In this document: positions 21,112 through 35,637 of the stretch, piece after piece
Layout of the letters: every line of letters starts with the position of its first letter
Position numbering within the stretch: position 1 is the first letter of the stretch
Assembly (NCBI RefSeq): GCF_016906535.1
Contig: NC_057385.1
Coordinates: forward strand, 3,410,001-3,474,000
Direction of reading: 5' to 3'
Length of the DNA stretch: 64,000 nucleotides
Origin: Rhizoctonia solani
Lineage: Eukaryota > Basidiomycota > Agaricomycetes > Cantharellales > Ceratobasidiaceae
Notes under the pieces: generated by a model
What the model was told of the DNA's origin: nothing
Seen by the model: only the letters and a program-made list of their open reading frames with translations
The model's database searches: none
Position numbers and translations under genes: made by a program

Positions 21112-24100
21112 TCAAATTTGCTGGCCGGACGCTTGGGTGCTCTGCGCTTGCTGTTGCTTGGTAGAGGCACGGCGCATGATGGGAATATGAGCTGCAGCCT
21201 TTGGATCAGCATACACCTGAGTTCTCAGTTGACACTTGACTTACGGTTCGTGATTGTGAGACCCAGCTCCTCAGCAATGAGCTCGGCGCACTTCTCTCCA
21301 CATCTAGTTGGGTCGATTAGTGATGTTCTTTGGAGGAGGACCGTTGCAGTGCTTACAGGAGGGCAGAGCTGTAAGTATTGGTTCCAAGGTTGTCGGGGCT
21401 GCAAAAATAACAAGGAACGAAGAGAAAACTCGATTAATAACCTATAAGCCTAATAAAGGAAAGGTGCCCGAACCAGAGAGAGAGGTCCTATTAAGATTAA
21501 CTTTATTAGCTGAGATCAAATCAGGATAGATTGGGTAACTTACGCCAACTTTCAGGTTAGTTGTACCATAAACATTCAGGCTAGTTAGACGAACTAGATA
21601 AGCAAGGGTACTAAGAACCAAAGAAAGAGTAATTCCTACCGAGGATCAAGGACACCCTCTTGGTCGCGTGGTTTCATCGCACAAGTTCCAAGGCTGTGCC
21701 ATGTGGTCTCAACGTGGTCGCGCACCCAGTTGCTATGAAAAATGGTTAGTCGACAACGATGTGGGAATGAATGCGGGGGCTTACTCGATAGCTTCGTCAT
21801 CTTCCTTGCCTAAGAAACTTTAGTTAGAGCCGAATGCAGAAAAATATGGATGAAACGTACTATATTTGATTTCATCGACTATACGCCTCTCTCCAGGAGC
21901 CAGAGGCTTACGAGGTTTAGACCAGGTGCCCATGTGAATACCGACAGTAAGTTGGCCAGCAGGCATGTACTCCCTGACATCATGCTTAAGAAAACCAAAC
22001 AATTATTACGCATACAAGAACGTACTTTGCGGTTTGGAGATCAACATCTTCACATGCCGCGGGTGAGTCAGGGTGGAAGTGGGGGTGAAGAGAGGTAAGC
22101 TCCCCTGCGGGATTGTTTAGTGATCGATAATGCATGGAATAAGCGGAAAGGAAGCATACCTCGGTACGCGTCCATCCGGCGTGCTACCTCGCGAACCTTC
22201 TTATAAGACCATCTATACGTGTGCATATTGAGCAACTGGATAGTTGGTCCCGTACAGTACTCACCTAATTGGCGCAACATCAGCCTCATGGTTAAGGAAA
22301 CCACTATCAAAGATGGGGTCCGCATAAGGATCGCTGCTTGAGATATGGATAGAGCCTCGCGAGAATGGATACTCTATGAAAGATTGTGAATAAGACGCGC
22401 GCCGGCCTACAGTCTTACGGACACACCGAGATATTGGAACATTGAGAAATACTTTCCAGGGGGAACTATAATAATCGAGAAGTTAGATGAGCCGGGCCAC
22501 AAGCCGTGTCTGCTGACCGAGAGTATGATCGCCGAAGAACCCGTTGACAATACTGGCGAACATGACTGGTTTATCGGGTTTATCCTACATTCCATCGTTA
22601 AACTCCGGCTAAACCCGTGGCCACACACATATTGCCTTTACCTTGAAATATGAATCCCATGCTTTTTGGAATGCGGGCCCCATTTCCTTCAACTCTTCCT
22701 CGGTGGGCCTGATTTTGAATCCAGCATCAATACCATTAGATGCCGCGGGTCCCTTGCCAGTGGCGGCGTGTAGTCGCATCCATTCTTCTTGTACTTTGGG
22801 GTCACCGCGGAGCCAGTCGTCAGCAGTAGGCTCACTAGCGCGAGCGCGGAAGACGGAGAAGGTAGTGTAATGGTCCTGGTATTGTTTTCCGACACCCGGT
22901 AGATCTAGGGAACTGGTATTTAGTCGACCCCTGTATGCTGGTGATAGGGCACTTACCAACGAGGGTCTTGACGCCAGCTTTATCAAGTATGTCCTTTCCG
23001 CCGATGCCAGAGCGTTCCAAAATCTACCATAGCTGATCAGTGGAGAATAATAATACGGGAGTCAAGACCCGTACCTGGGGGGTAGATAACGTTCCGGAGG
23101 TCAAAACCACCATCTTGCGAGCTTTTACGATAGTCTCCACCGTCTTGGTTTGACCATGATCCCTGGAATAGATGTCGGTCAGGAACAGTCGCAGGGTATG
23201 GAGCGCTAACTTGCCTAGAGTTTACATAGGCAACACCGACCGCCTTGTTGCCCTCAAAGATAACACGGGCAACTTTGGAGTTGCAGCGCAAGTGGAGGTT
23301 ACTTTGTTCTGCCATTATGGGATGAACATATGCGGATGCAGCATCGCTAGAATTAGAGATTGGTAAATTGTTGAGCAGAAGAGATAGAGTGTTCAGATAC
23401 CTTCTACGCCCGGTATCCTTATTAATCCATTTTGCCCAAATCTCAGCCGCGTGTGATTGTTGGCAGTCTTGAAGGTCGTCAGTCAAAGGAATCCCGACAG
23501 CCGTCGAAGCGCGCAAGAAATCTTGGGCAATAGGCGCAACCCATCCACCATTGGAAATTGCAACAGGTCCGTCAAACCCATGGGTATCCTGCCAAATGGA
23601 GATAGCTTAGAGGAAGTGACGGAAGGAATGAACACGGAGCTTACATTGTTGCATGGCTTCTGATAGTTCTCAAGGCGCTTCATCAGGGGCAACAGATCTT
23701 CCAAGTGCGCATTAAGTCCGGTCCCGTAGATGAACAGAATGAAACTTACCTTGATAATTCCAGCCTTCGGTCTTGAAGTCATCTATATCGGCCTTGTGAG
23801 TATGTATTCTTAAAGATCTAGATAAATACCCACTCCAGTCTGAGCAGAGGCGCGGGTGTACATTTGGAAGTTAATTGAGCTTCCGCCGCCTGATTATATA
23901 CTCAGTATACACTGCATTTGGGTTAACCCTGAATAACAACGTACCAAGCACCTACAATATAACATTAGTCAGAAAGAAGATACCGAATGGAACGGAGCGG
24001 AACATACCTTTGCACAAGGGACAATAGTCTTCGGCCACGGAGATGTGATGACTTGTTAGTATCATAGTAGAAGTGGGCCTTGTCCGATTCGAGTAAACGC

Positions 24101-24399
24101 ATATTGCGAGGGTAGACGGCGGAGTTGAAACCATGGGGTCCTACGCAACAATTGAGTGGCAAGCACGAGAAGAGCGATAGCTCACATACGTCGATGTTGT
24201 TGGGGCCATACTCAATAACATGACCTGTAAGTTGGGGTCCGCTTTGGCCAAACGGCCGGCGACCACGCAACCCGCGGGTCCACCTACACTCCCAGATAGG
24301 TCAGCATAGCCAGTGTATATGCGCATTCAAGAACGAACCTCCCGCGACGATGACATCGACCTCCTGGGGCTCAGGTTTAGGGACTCTGAATGGTTGCAT
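21112..24399 (-). CDS. GMC oxidoreductase of the alcohol (methanol) oxidase type
   Basis: An FAD-dependent enzyme that oxidises short primary alcohols to aldehydes with release of hydrogen peroxide. It starts at ATG 24397-24399, and the Rossmann segment VDVIVAGGGPAGCVVAGRLA is split by a short intron. Next come YPRNMRL, GGGSSINFQMYTRASAQ (GMC signature 1, about 23860), EIWAKWINKDTGRR, DLPGVGKQYQDHYTTFSVFR, FKIRPTEEELKEMGPAF, PPGKYFSMFQYLEYPFSRG, WSYKKVREVARRMDAYRGEL, and HVETTWHSLGTCAMKPR with the active-site His. GTNTYSSALL and GEKCAELIAEELG close the fold, and the stop TGA is at 21112. Many short introns are present. The combination of motifs matches alcohol oxidases better than aryl-alcohol oxidases. 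Single-base shifts occur near 24030 and 24220. Confidence 0.9.
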
Positions 24400-25478
24400 A
24401 GTAAAGAGGAGTCAAGGACAAGATCTGGAGTATGTTGGCCGTGTACCAAGCTCTTAAATTATCGCCTGATGAGTGGAGGGTCTTTGCTATGTCAACTTGC
24501 CACTATCACCAAGCTCCACTAAGAAGAGCTGGGTCACCTGCCATAATACCAAGCAGCGCAGAGACTTCAATATAGGTCCAGCCTGAGACGGGACCCGGAC
24601 CGCCGAATTTCGATCAAAAATGGAAGTTGTTAAGACGCCGCGTGGTGATTCATGATGTTACATGATCCTTTGGGTTTAGGATGCGGAAGTTGTAGTACTT
24701 TAAGTATATATTAGTAGTCGCGATTGCGCCTGGAAGACAGGGTCGCGGTGTTAGGTCATTTGTAGAGGCTGAACGCCGGCTGAGAAGCAATATACCAGTG
24801 CAATGCATATCAGAAAAGCAAATGAATAACGTTAGCGAGCGGGTCGAACAAAATGTCTTTGTCTCATTGACTCGGAAGTTCGACCCGGGAATTCTTTGAC
24901 GGGACCGAGCTTCATGAAGTCCTGACAAATGCCGGGCTATGGTCAAAACGGCAGATGCGAGTCCTTCTCTGCGCATCAACGCATGTTGGAGTGGGATGAA
25001 ATGCTCTGTTGGAGGTAGGTTTACCACAGACTTCGAGTAGTTGCTAGTTGTTCGGTTACCTGAGGGTCTCATGGTGTCGAGTTGTTTCGGTCACATATTT
25101 CAAGTGTCCTGAAAGACAGATGATGAATTTCCCTAACCCGTACTAGGAAAGTGATTTATTCATTAGTGGAGAGTATCATAAAATGTATCGAGGGATGTAC
25201 TGTGTGTCATAGATCTGAGGCTTTCGAGAGGTTTGTCATCAAAGCATTGCAAGAAGATATCATGGCCCTGAAATCAGAGGACAAAGACAAGATAATCGAT
25301 CAGAGATTCACCAAATTCCCGACGCGCTTGGACCGGGCCCCACATGGTGAAGTCGAGTGATGGTGGCCAACGTAGCGAGATGGACGTAGGTCACGTGTCT
25401 ACTGGACGCTGGGATCAATTGCGACATCACTCCTTAATACTCTCTTCGGACTTCGGCTTCTTCAGACTGATCGACCAC
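24400..25478. other. Divergent intergenic region between alcohol oxidase and MTHFR
   Basis: A 140-codon minus frame at 24650-25072 has no recognisable motif or splice context and is not called. Promoters of both flanking genes should lie here. Confidence 0.5.
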
Positions 25479-27848
25479 ATGAAATTATCAGAAAAACTGC
25501 AAATATACATCGATGCACCATATTTTACTTTTGAATTCTTCCCACCTCGCACAGAACAAGTATGCCCCGTATTGACTGGACATGATTCGAATTGACAATA
25601 TTGGAATAGGGATACTCGAATCTTCTGACTCGAATCACCGGTCTAGCGAGTTTGAAGCCCATTGCTGCTAGTGTGACTTGGGGAGCTGGCGGCTCAACGA
25701 GAGACCGGAGCCTAGACCTGGCAGCGTTCTGTCAAGCAGAGAATGGACTAGATACCATCCTGCATTTGACATGCACGAATATGGAAAAGGGAACAATCGA
25801 CGAGGCGTTGACGGTACGTTTACAACTGTCCAGTATTATAGTATTAAATAGGCCTGACCGGGGTAGACCGCAATGGAAAAAGGTGTAAGCACTACTGGCA
25901 CTTCGAGGAGGTGTGCATTTAGTTCTGACCCACATCCTTGATATTTGACCTATTTTTACCAGATCCTCCCAGAGGCGAGGAGTACTGGATTCCTACCGAC
26001 CCCGGTTCCAACACGCGGAAGATTTGGTTACGTACATCAAGCAGCACCCAAAGTTTGGAAATCATTTCTGTATTGGTGTGGCGGGTAAGCGATACCATGT
26101 AGCTCATGCCTTCGTCAGCTGATCTTTTTGGGTATGTGTACAGGATATCCAGATGGACATAGTGAAGGCGGCAGTGAAGAAGAACAGCTAACGCATCTCA
26201 AACGGAAGGTTGAAGCCGGTGCGGAATTTATCATCACACAGCTTTTCTACGATGTGGAAAAGTTCAAATCGTGGCTTCGAAAAGTACGAAATACGGGTGA
26301 GTTAAACTGTATCTCAGAAGCAACAGCCCTTGCTCAATCCGTTAGTTAGGTATCCGTACCAGTAATACCTGGAATGATGCCCCTACAAACGTACGCAACT
26401 TTTACCCGGATGACAGATTTATGCAAAGCTACGGTACCTCAACATATCCAAGCCAATCTAGACGCCATCAAGGTAATTCATCTTTGAATGACTCTATCGT
26501 ATTCAGCCCCGGGTTGATTCTAGCACGATGATCAATTGGTAAAGAATATGGCGCAAGCCTGGCGGTTTCTATGATACGGAGTATTCTAGTAGACGGAGAT
26601 GTCAAAGGAGTGCATTTTTGTACCCTAAATCTTGAGAAGAGTGTTCGAAAAATCCTAGACGAGTTAGGATGGACGCACGGAACACACCATCCCAACCAAA
26701 TTATCACGGTAAGCACCTTTATTTCATAGATACAAAAGTTAAACAATACCCAAAATATGTTAGGATGCGAGCCAATCTCCACACATCTTGCCTGCACCAG
26801 CAGATGCCCCTCACCCCGTGACATTTACGATCAGCCCTTGAGGCAACTCAACATGCCGCGACCTCTCTAGCAGAACACACCCGGACCGGAACACTCCGGA
26901 CGGCGGCTGAGGCCATTAATAGCGGCTGGGACGACTTCCCCAACGGCCGGTTCGGTGACTCCAAGAGTCCCGCATTCGGAGCCGTCGACCCATGGGATGG
27001 AGGAGGACTGGGTGTTCCGGTGCGTTTCGCAGTTGTAAGATTATGTGATCGAGTGATCGAAGAGTTGTTTTGATTGCTAGCCGCATGTAGCCATCTCTCA
27101 ATGGGGCCGCCCTACAACAGAACAAGATCTAGCTGACCTGTTTCTTGCATACTTAAACCATAAAGCACCCACAACACCCTTCTCCCCGACTCCCCTTTCA
27201 GACGAATCCATCACCATTCTACCTCATCTCATATCGCTCACTTCGAAAGGTCTCTGGACCGTGGCATCTCAGCCAGCCGTGGATGGTATCTTATCGAGCG
27301 ACCCGGTCGTAGGATGGGGCCCGAAAGACGGACGAGTCTTCCAGAAATCGTTTGTTGAGTTCTTTGCGACCGAAGAAGAGTTAGTGAAGTTGCCAAAGCT
27401 ATTGAAGATTCGGGAGACGGATGGGTCACTTTTTTCGCGGGGAACAATGATGTGAGTGCTTTCAAGGTGCCGGTTGTGAGGCAAAGTTGAAATAAATATG
27501 CAGGACGGATTCTTATCGAATATCCCAGATAGCGGTAGTAACGCGGTAACCTGGGGCGTTTTTCCAGGCCAGGAAATTGCTCAGCCGACAATCATTGATC
27601 GGGATTCATTCCTTGCTTGGAAGGCAAGTATTTATACATGGACCATGCGAGAAATTGCAATTGAGTATATGGAACAGGATGACGCGTTTATGATATGGCA
27701 CGACTTTGGGCTGTGCTATTCTCCCGACTCGCCAACACGCAAGTTGCTCGAAAATGTGACAAAGACGCGCTGGCTAGTGAGCATCGTGCATCACGATTAC
27801 AAAGACCCGAACGCGTTGTGGGATTTCTTGGCAAAGCATCTCAACTAG
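25479..27848 (+). CDS. Methylenetetrahydrofolate reductase
   Basis: The enzyme reduces 5,10-methylene-THF to 5-methyl-THF, feeding methionine synthesis. It starts at ATG 25479 with FTFEFFPPRTEQ. Then come SVTWGAGGSTRDRS, HLTCTNMEKGTIDEAL, LALRGDPPRGEEYW (split by an intron at about 25913-25962), GYPDGHSE, AGAEFIITQLFYDVEKF and VPVIPGMMPLQTYATF, which form the N-terminal TIM-barrel catalytic domain. From about 26860 the eukaryotic C-terminal regulatory domain follows (WDDFPNGRFGDSKSPAFG, GWGPKDGRVFQKSFVEFF, NAVTWGVFPGQEI), ending HDYKDPNALWDFLAKHLN. Frame breaks lie near 25880 and 26005. The length fits the 600-650 residue eukaryotic form. Confidence 0.94.
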
Positions 27849-28063
27849 GCCTCGTGTAATTATTGACATAAAATTAGTGATTGAAGCATAAATATCGAAA
27901 CAAAGCTCGGAATTTTCGGCTTTCGGTACACACCAGATTAAGTCCAAAAGTCTAATCCGTAGCTGTATTATGTATAAAAGAATAGGACACAATAGTGTTA
28001 CATACACATGAATAACCACAAGATATGAATCTCGTCCCTCAGTCATACCGAGCCGTAAGTAGT

Positions 28064-28992
<929 letters not shown>

Positions 28993-29505
28993 CGTGGACG
29001 AAACGAGTCGAATAGACGTGAACGAGGTGGTCGTGTAATTATAGGGACCGAATGAGGGAATCAGTCACGAGGAGCCGCCAGAAGCGCCGGGCGCTCGCTC
29101 GCTCTCGGCTCGCTGCATATTCGCTTCCCAATAGTCGCACAATTGACTCACACAATACATCCACAACAAAAACTCACACCTCGAAAAAATCCCAGTATAT
29201 TTAAAACCACAGCGCTTACATTCCGAATCAATTACCCAAAGACAAAAACAAATGAGACGCATATTTTAGCCCATTCGAACTTCTATCGCTCGAGCTCCTC
29301 GACCGCTCTACGTATAATCTATCAGCCCTGCCAGTACAACTTCTCAATCAGACATTGCTTACCATTATAGAATCGACACTACTACGCATATTGCTATCTT
29401 GTTCGCGACTAACAATGGAATCCGTCTGCTCAGTATGCTCACTCAAGTCTGGAGACAAAATCGAATCCCCCTCCGACCGCATCACCAGATTACTGGCCTC
29501 TTGGA
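28993..29505. other. Intergenic, promoter side of the Ypt6 gene
   Basis: A purine-poor, C/A-rich stretch at 29130-29340 would be a pyrimidine-poor leader on the plus strand. No gene is supported. Confidence 0.45.
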
Positions 29506-31782
29506 TTACCTCGAATGATAGAACTCCGGCGTTTCCATTCGTGTCCGCGCCCTCGCCTTGCTCAACCGAATTTCGCCAACTCTAGTCAGCACGAGACATC
29601 CTTGCGATAAATCATCAGTCGGAAGGAGCATGATATCGGACTCTTCTCGATGAGTCAAGTCGCTACGAACAGTTCCGTCGAGGGTAGAACGGGAGTATTG
29701 AGCATTGGAGTGTTGAGCGACACGTCTTCTGGAAAACACGACAGGCTCCCACGTAGCATAGCTGGGAACGAATCCAAAGCACGCAACGACCGGTCTGCGC
29801 GCCCATACTCAACCCTGAGCGAGTTGCTCGAATTTCCTGTGTCAAGCGCCCCGTATACGATCTCTCCTTTGGATACGATCATGGTGTCCGGGCCCGTGAT
29901 GAATGGCGAAGTCGCAACATTGTCAAATTCAACAATCTGCGAATGCAAGGTGATTGGACTCCCAATAACAACGCACTCTGGAATCCCTGGTCCATCGTTA
30001 GGGGAATCCTGTCCACTTTGAACTCCAGGAGACACGCCTGATTCCGACGCCGTCACGTATACCGTAGCGAGCGTTTCTTGAGAGTGACCAATTTTAACCA
30101 TTCGTTCAGAGGATACCTCGCCGTACCTTGGTTCTGGGTTGGATTGCCCTTTGACAGGCGAAAAGAACGAGTCAAAAGTAATACCTAGGGCTCCGTTTAC
30201 TGGCTTTGTATGCATATCTTCTGGCGGATTAACAGCGCCACGCCGAGCTGATTAGTCCGTTCGACATAACTTTCCGCCCGGCTTGGTATGGCTGGAATCT
30301 GAGGAGTAACCTGTGCGCTCGATCCAAGCTGTGTCGAGTTGTCGTTCATGAATCCTAGATTTCCAGTATGGTCATAGCGGTTCGGAGAAATACCCGAATC
30401 ATCGACAGCAACGCCGGGTCCGGATTCGTTTCCCAAATGATCAGGGGGAATAACTCGCTTACACTCATTGTTCTGTTCCCTCGAATACGGAGGGCCTTGT
30501 TTGGAGTAGGTGAAATTGGTCGTTCCCGTTCTATCCCCACCACCGAGTCTGCCTTTTGCCCAGGAGAATGGAAGGGATCCAACCGAAGAGCACTGGACCA
30601 CGAGTTCATATAAATAGGGGATTTTTCGATGCCTAGTGAATCCTTTTCCTTCTTGGGACTTTCCTCGATGTGAAACTCGGCGAAAACTGACTCAGACCAA
30701 GTCTAGGAGAAAATGCCTTTCGGGCTGTTATCGAAGAAGAATCCAAGCTGAATCTGCTAGTACTATTCACAAGTCCAATTTTAGGAGATCCATGGATAGT
30801 GCGAGTTTGGATTGTCTGTAATAACGTCGTCGCGCGTTTTCGCGCACTATGAGGGCTGGATCCTTTTGTATCGTTTTGTCCAGGAGAGAGCTGAAACCCA
30901 GATTTGGAAGGACTTTGAATTTCGTGGTCGGCCGTTCGAACCCGTCGGCGGGTTAATGTAATGCTCGTATTTCGGTTGGAAGTTGAGGGAATTGAGGGAC
31001 TATTTGACCGGTGGGGTCGGATAGTACTTTGGTGGTGAGAGTTCGTATCACTATAACGATGATCTTGTTTGAAATACTCCCTCATAGATATCATCCATCC
31101 TATGCCACCAATAATTAATAGCGCGAGCAGGACGCATGCGGTAATCAGTGCCCCTAACACTGGACCTCTTGGACTCGAAGCCTGTTGGTCTGTTGGAACC
31201 AAGGAAACGGTGGGGGCGCTATTTGGTTCTGTAATCTCACTCGCTTCTCGGATGATGAGTCCCAGGACAGCGCGAAGTCGGTAAGAGCGGTCGGTTCCAA
31301 TGTAGACATATATGTCTAAATACGCTGGACTACCTGAGGGTATAGGTAGCGGTTGCGCAATAGGGGGTGTTCCTCGCAAGATATGTTTTGTCCTGATGTT
31401 AACTATGTGAACCCTCGGGATCACAGATTTACAGTTAATCTACTCACTGGTCGAATCCCATCCAGTTAAACATGGCCAAATCTGGTTCCACTTCGTAGGT
31501 AAGTTTTGAAAGTGGGTGGCCCTTAACGAGCATGTTTTCCTCTAACGCCCGCCCAAGCTCATAATCTGCGGTGCGACCATAGATAAGCTCAAAGACCGGA
31601 AGATTCGTGCGCAATCTGGCGGTTCGAGTGGTTATAGACGAGGTTTCTTGGCCGAATATGGTCGCATTTTCAAGAAATCGTTCACTTCTTTTCAGGTTTT
31701 GTCGCTCAAGTTGTGTGTCATGGTTCGTCAAGGCAAGGGCGATGGAGTAAAAACAAATCCCGACCAGCAGGCGCCTGGCCAT
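29506..31782 (-). CDS. Single-pass membrane protein with a cadherin-like (CADG) segment, Axl2-like
   Basis: It starts at ATG 31780-31782 with a signal peptide (RRLLVGICFYSIALAL). An intron near 31388-31446 joins FNWMGFDQ to TKHILRGTPPI. This W-GFD...RGTPP pattern is typical of dystroglycan-type cadherin-like domains, as in fungal Axl2. A membrane segment follows (GALITACVLLALLIIGGIGW, about 31090-31150), then a Ser/Thr- and Pro-rich cytoplasmic tail of several hundred residues, which reads in three frames and therefore contains indels near 30640, 30430 and 29660. The assignment to Axl2 rests on domain order only. A generic CADG membrane protein is the alternative. Confidence 0.55.
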
Positions 31783-32011
31783 CTCGGTGCGACTTGTGGT
31801 TGTTAGTGGAAACTCTAGAGGACAGGGGTCAGTCTTACCTTGGCATATATATGATAGGGGCAAGATGATTGTACCAGTCTTCCAGATTTGGAAATAGATT
31901 AAATTCATTCAGCTTGTACTTTTCCGAAACATTCGCGCTTTGATTTTGTTGGCGATCTTGTGTATCAATGGTGAATTTTATTATATATACGTATATAAGC
32001 CGCGAAATATA

Positions 32012-35000
32012 TCAAAACACAACAAGAGTTTTGGAAGTGTCCCAACCCAACCGCTCGAGACCGGGCTTAACCGTTTGTTTGATCAGATTATCCGGCCCTA
32101 GATCGCCGATTAGAATAGACAGAAGCAAGCATCAAACCCACGTACCGCAGATCAAGATCAAGGTGTCCGGAGTATCTGGAGAAGGCAGGTGGGCTTTCAT
32201 CATCTCATCGTTGATTCTGCCGGTGCTGAATGTCCACCCCTCGCTCGGTGATTTACTGAGGTGAAGTGGGCTTCATCCGACCCTTTCGCTCGGCAAAGGT
32301 TAACAGTTCATCACGGCACAGAATGTCTTGCTCGGTGCGGTTGCTATCCAATAGCCACAACGTAGTTTCATGGTCAGTGCCGTCCTCAGCACTCCTGAGA
32401 ACTTGTAAAATTGGCGTAATGCCTGAGATTCACGAGGTTATATTGTTTTCGAGCAGCTTTGGTCAACTAGACTCACCACTTCCAGCACATATCAATCCAA
32501 TATTCCTTACGCGGCGCTCGATTCCCTTCCATAAAGCGGTGCCATTGCCGTTCCATATGAAGGAGCCAAGTGGTCCTTTGAGTTCGTGTCGTCAACTATG
32601 AGTTGGTGGAAACCAATGCTCATCTTGCCTCCCTGGGGATACTCATCGGTCGGGAGGTACATCCTTGGTGTCTAGTCAGTAAGAGCATTAAAAGTTGTGG
32701 AAGAGAAAGCACTCACTTGACCAATAGATCAATGTGACCAACTTCCTGTTCTCGAGAGACTGGTGTGTAAGCTCGTTGCACACCTCTCCTGTATCTTTCC
32801 TTTTCAGTCTAACAAACACGTGTTGACCAACAGGTAGTCCAAGACGCTGTTCGGGTGTTTGTAGGGCGAAGCGAAAGATCGAAGTGTCTGGAGAAATGGG
32901 GTGATAGTTTGAAGTTTAATTGGTTTCCACTTAGTCTTGTGAAGGAAGTGAGACGATTCCTCATCATCACTGGAATCGTCGCTTGAAGGCTACCCTCGCC
33001 TTTGACTAGAGTGCCAATATGGAACTATAGAAATCACATCAGAACTGATTATTAGATGCATGTAAATGCCAATTCTACACACCGCAGCCATCTTCTTCTT
33101 TGCGTCAGGACTATGAATGGCAAAGAAGTCCTCGGACGCGTCTTGTCCCGCAGTGAGTATAATCGAATCCGCTCCGGGGTGATCGGCGAGGTAGCCAGTA
33201 CCATCGTATACTGGAACGAAATTAATTAGATTTTGGAAGTTTCTGAAAATACTGCAACAAACCTTCTCCATCGACCACAAACCACGGTTGCTCCTTGGGC
33301 TGGGCTTTTAGTTCTTCAATTGTAATCACTCGCTTGATACCAGGGTTTTTCATTGATTATTTCAACCGGTTGGGGGGCGTAGTTGGCTCGTTCAAGGAGG
33401 TTTGGAGTGTCCCGAATATAGGGGTTGTGACACTTTGGCCCGCTTCTTTCATACGCTTATACGAAAATATCAGAGCCCATTCCGAAGTTTCAACCTCCTG
33501 GGAACTAACCTGCATCCAGCCACCGGAGGCGGTTCCTGCGAGAGTTGGGTGTTCAAACTGGAGAACAGTTCGGCCCTCAACTTCGACTCGATGTACGGCA
33601 ATTCGGAACCACCTAAAATATCCATAAGCGGACTACAAATACTCAGATGAAATAAAGCTACCAATTACTAATGAATGGTTAGTATTTACTCTTCACTCTT
33701 CCAAAAAAGGGCTTACTTCATCATACCAGTCGGACTAAAATCACGAAGAGGATTTAGTGCATACATCAAGGGGCGTTGGGTAAATCACATACTTCCAATA
33801 CATGTCCCGCTGCTGGAGAGCAAGACTCTCGTCCATTGCTCGACACATGATAGAGTGGCTCCTAGAGAGTTCCGACAACGATATTGGGAATGTCCAGAAA
33901 CACCAGCAGCTGTTTATAGTACATGTGAGTGCTGATTCTCCATGGTCTACGGAGTACTCACAAGCAGGTGTCCCTTTCTGTGAGGTCCAATGTCCCGTAT
34001 GACTCATCATTATAACACACTGTTCGGTATAGATCCTCGGGATATGTTCTAAAAATACACTGCGTGAGTGCTTTTTGATTTCACCAACAGAGACAGCCTT
34101 ACATTTCAGCCAGAGTCCACGTGGTTCCTTCATCGAGGGAAATCTCGACTCGGGTGATCCTCCGACCTCCGCCTGCGTATGCATAGCCGCGAATAGGGTA
34201 AAATAGATCTTTCGCATCTTCCGGCTGAGGTATCTCGACCCTCTCTTCATGATCAGGTTTTGCAATAGCGCTATTGACATTCAAATCACTGAGTGTGGGG
34301 GTAAGTTCAATGAATCTAAGAAAGAGCTACTATATCCTACTTGATGAGGTATCTGGTAAAAGATTATATCAGAATGATGGTTTGGCGGATGCTATGGTAT
34401 GACTCACTTGGGATCATACCACCACTTCTTCTCGTCGCGAGCTTCAAATACGGATTAGCGATTTAATTGGTAAATTATGACAGTTGTACCTTGTTCAGGT
34501 GAAAGCTGTGTTGGAAGCACTTTGTTGTCGAAGAAATGTAGCTGGGGAGATAGTCAGTTTCCTGTCTGAAATCTGCGTATATGCACTCACGTAATGTTGA
34601 CTTTCTTCTTCGCTGACTTCGATACGATTCAACCATTTTACAGACCTCCCACCAATCTGACCAGGTACCTGGAAGCTAATGTATTAGCAAATGTTTATAA
34701 AAGAGATAAAAGTCACTCACAACTACTCGCAAGGGAAACCCATGGTCAGGGGTCAATGACAGGCCGTTCATTGCCCAGGCAAGGAGCATTCCCTTCTCCT
34801 TGCTTGCCGCCCATGAGAGTCGTTGGGAGGTCCCGTATGGACCGTTTGGTAGGGAGTCAGTTCCTTCAAAGACAACATGTTTCGCGGCGGGTCGTATGGG
34901 TTGGACGTATTCAAGGACATCAGCGAGGTATACCCCGGTGAACAGTGCAGTTGAAACTAAAACATTTTCCGTCAATGAAGCCCCATTCGAGGGACGAAGA

Positions 35001-35637
35001 GGATATTATTTTACCTCCGGCAGCTCCCCAACTGAAGCCCAGTCCCTTGAGAACCATGTTTTGTTCTTTGCGGCGGTTGCCTGCACAGACCAATGTGACA
35101 GGCAGTGTTACTACAGGGAACTTGCGCTTGAGATCGTCCAGCGTAAGCGCACATTCGTTTTTGACTAGCCCATGGACCCGTAAGGACCAGTTCCGAGCAA
35201 GCTCTTCATCAACTCTAGGAACTGCGCCGTGGTTGCGCACATAGAAGAGCTCAGTTGGAGTGAGAAATCCCTGAATGTATAATGAGGCTGAGAGCGATAG
35301 CCCAAACACAAGTCGTACTCACTGCCGCGAAGAGATCTGAGAGCTTGGCCTCGCAGTTAAAGGGGTGCTTTCCGGTCAATCTGATCAATCTACCATCGCG
35401 CACAACCCAGTTATCAGGTGTTTGCACATCTTGAGAACTGACTTGAGAGGGCGGGGTGGACTCGGGAAGAGCGGGGAAATGACTCGGTAATCGGTTGGTG
35501 TGGCTAAGCTTGTGATCGATGATGACGGTGGATGGAGAGGATGGAGCAGTGCTCTCAGGTGAGTAGTCGGGTGAGGAGTTTGAAGACGAGTCTGTCGTCT
35601 CAAAAGACTGGACGCTGGCAAGGAGCGGGCTGGGCAT
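32012..35637 (-). CDS. Assimilatory nitrate reductase (Mo-cofactor, cytochrome b5, FAD)
   Basis: Reduces nitrate to nitrite with NAD(P)H. The N-terminal region from ATG 35635-35637 is Ser/Pro-rich. The molybdopterin domain shows [28 protein letters not shown] with the Mo-ligand Cys, [24 protein letters not shown] and [13 protein letters not shown]. The dimerisation domain shows [19 protein letters not shown] and [11 protein letters not shown], then CFWWCFW and QRDMYWKY. The cytochrome b5 domain keeps both haem histidines (LADHPG and FFAIHS, about 33100-33200). The FAD domain has RAYTPVS (about 32770), and the NAD-binding end has [11 protein letters not shown] and LICGPDNLI. The stop TGA is at 32012. 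The first gene of the nitrate cluster. Confidence 0.94.

Noticed and set aside
24650..25072. A 140-codon minus frame between alcohol oxidase and MTHFR
   Set aside because: There is no recognisable motif, signal or splice pattern, and composition is like the surrounding spacer.
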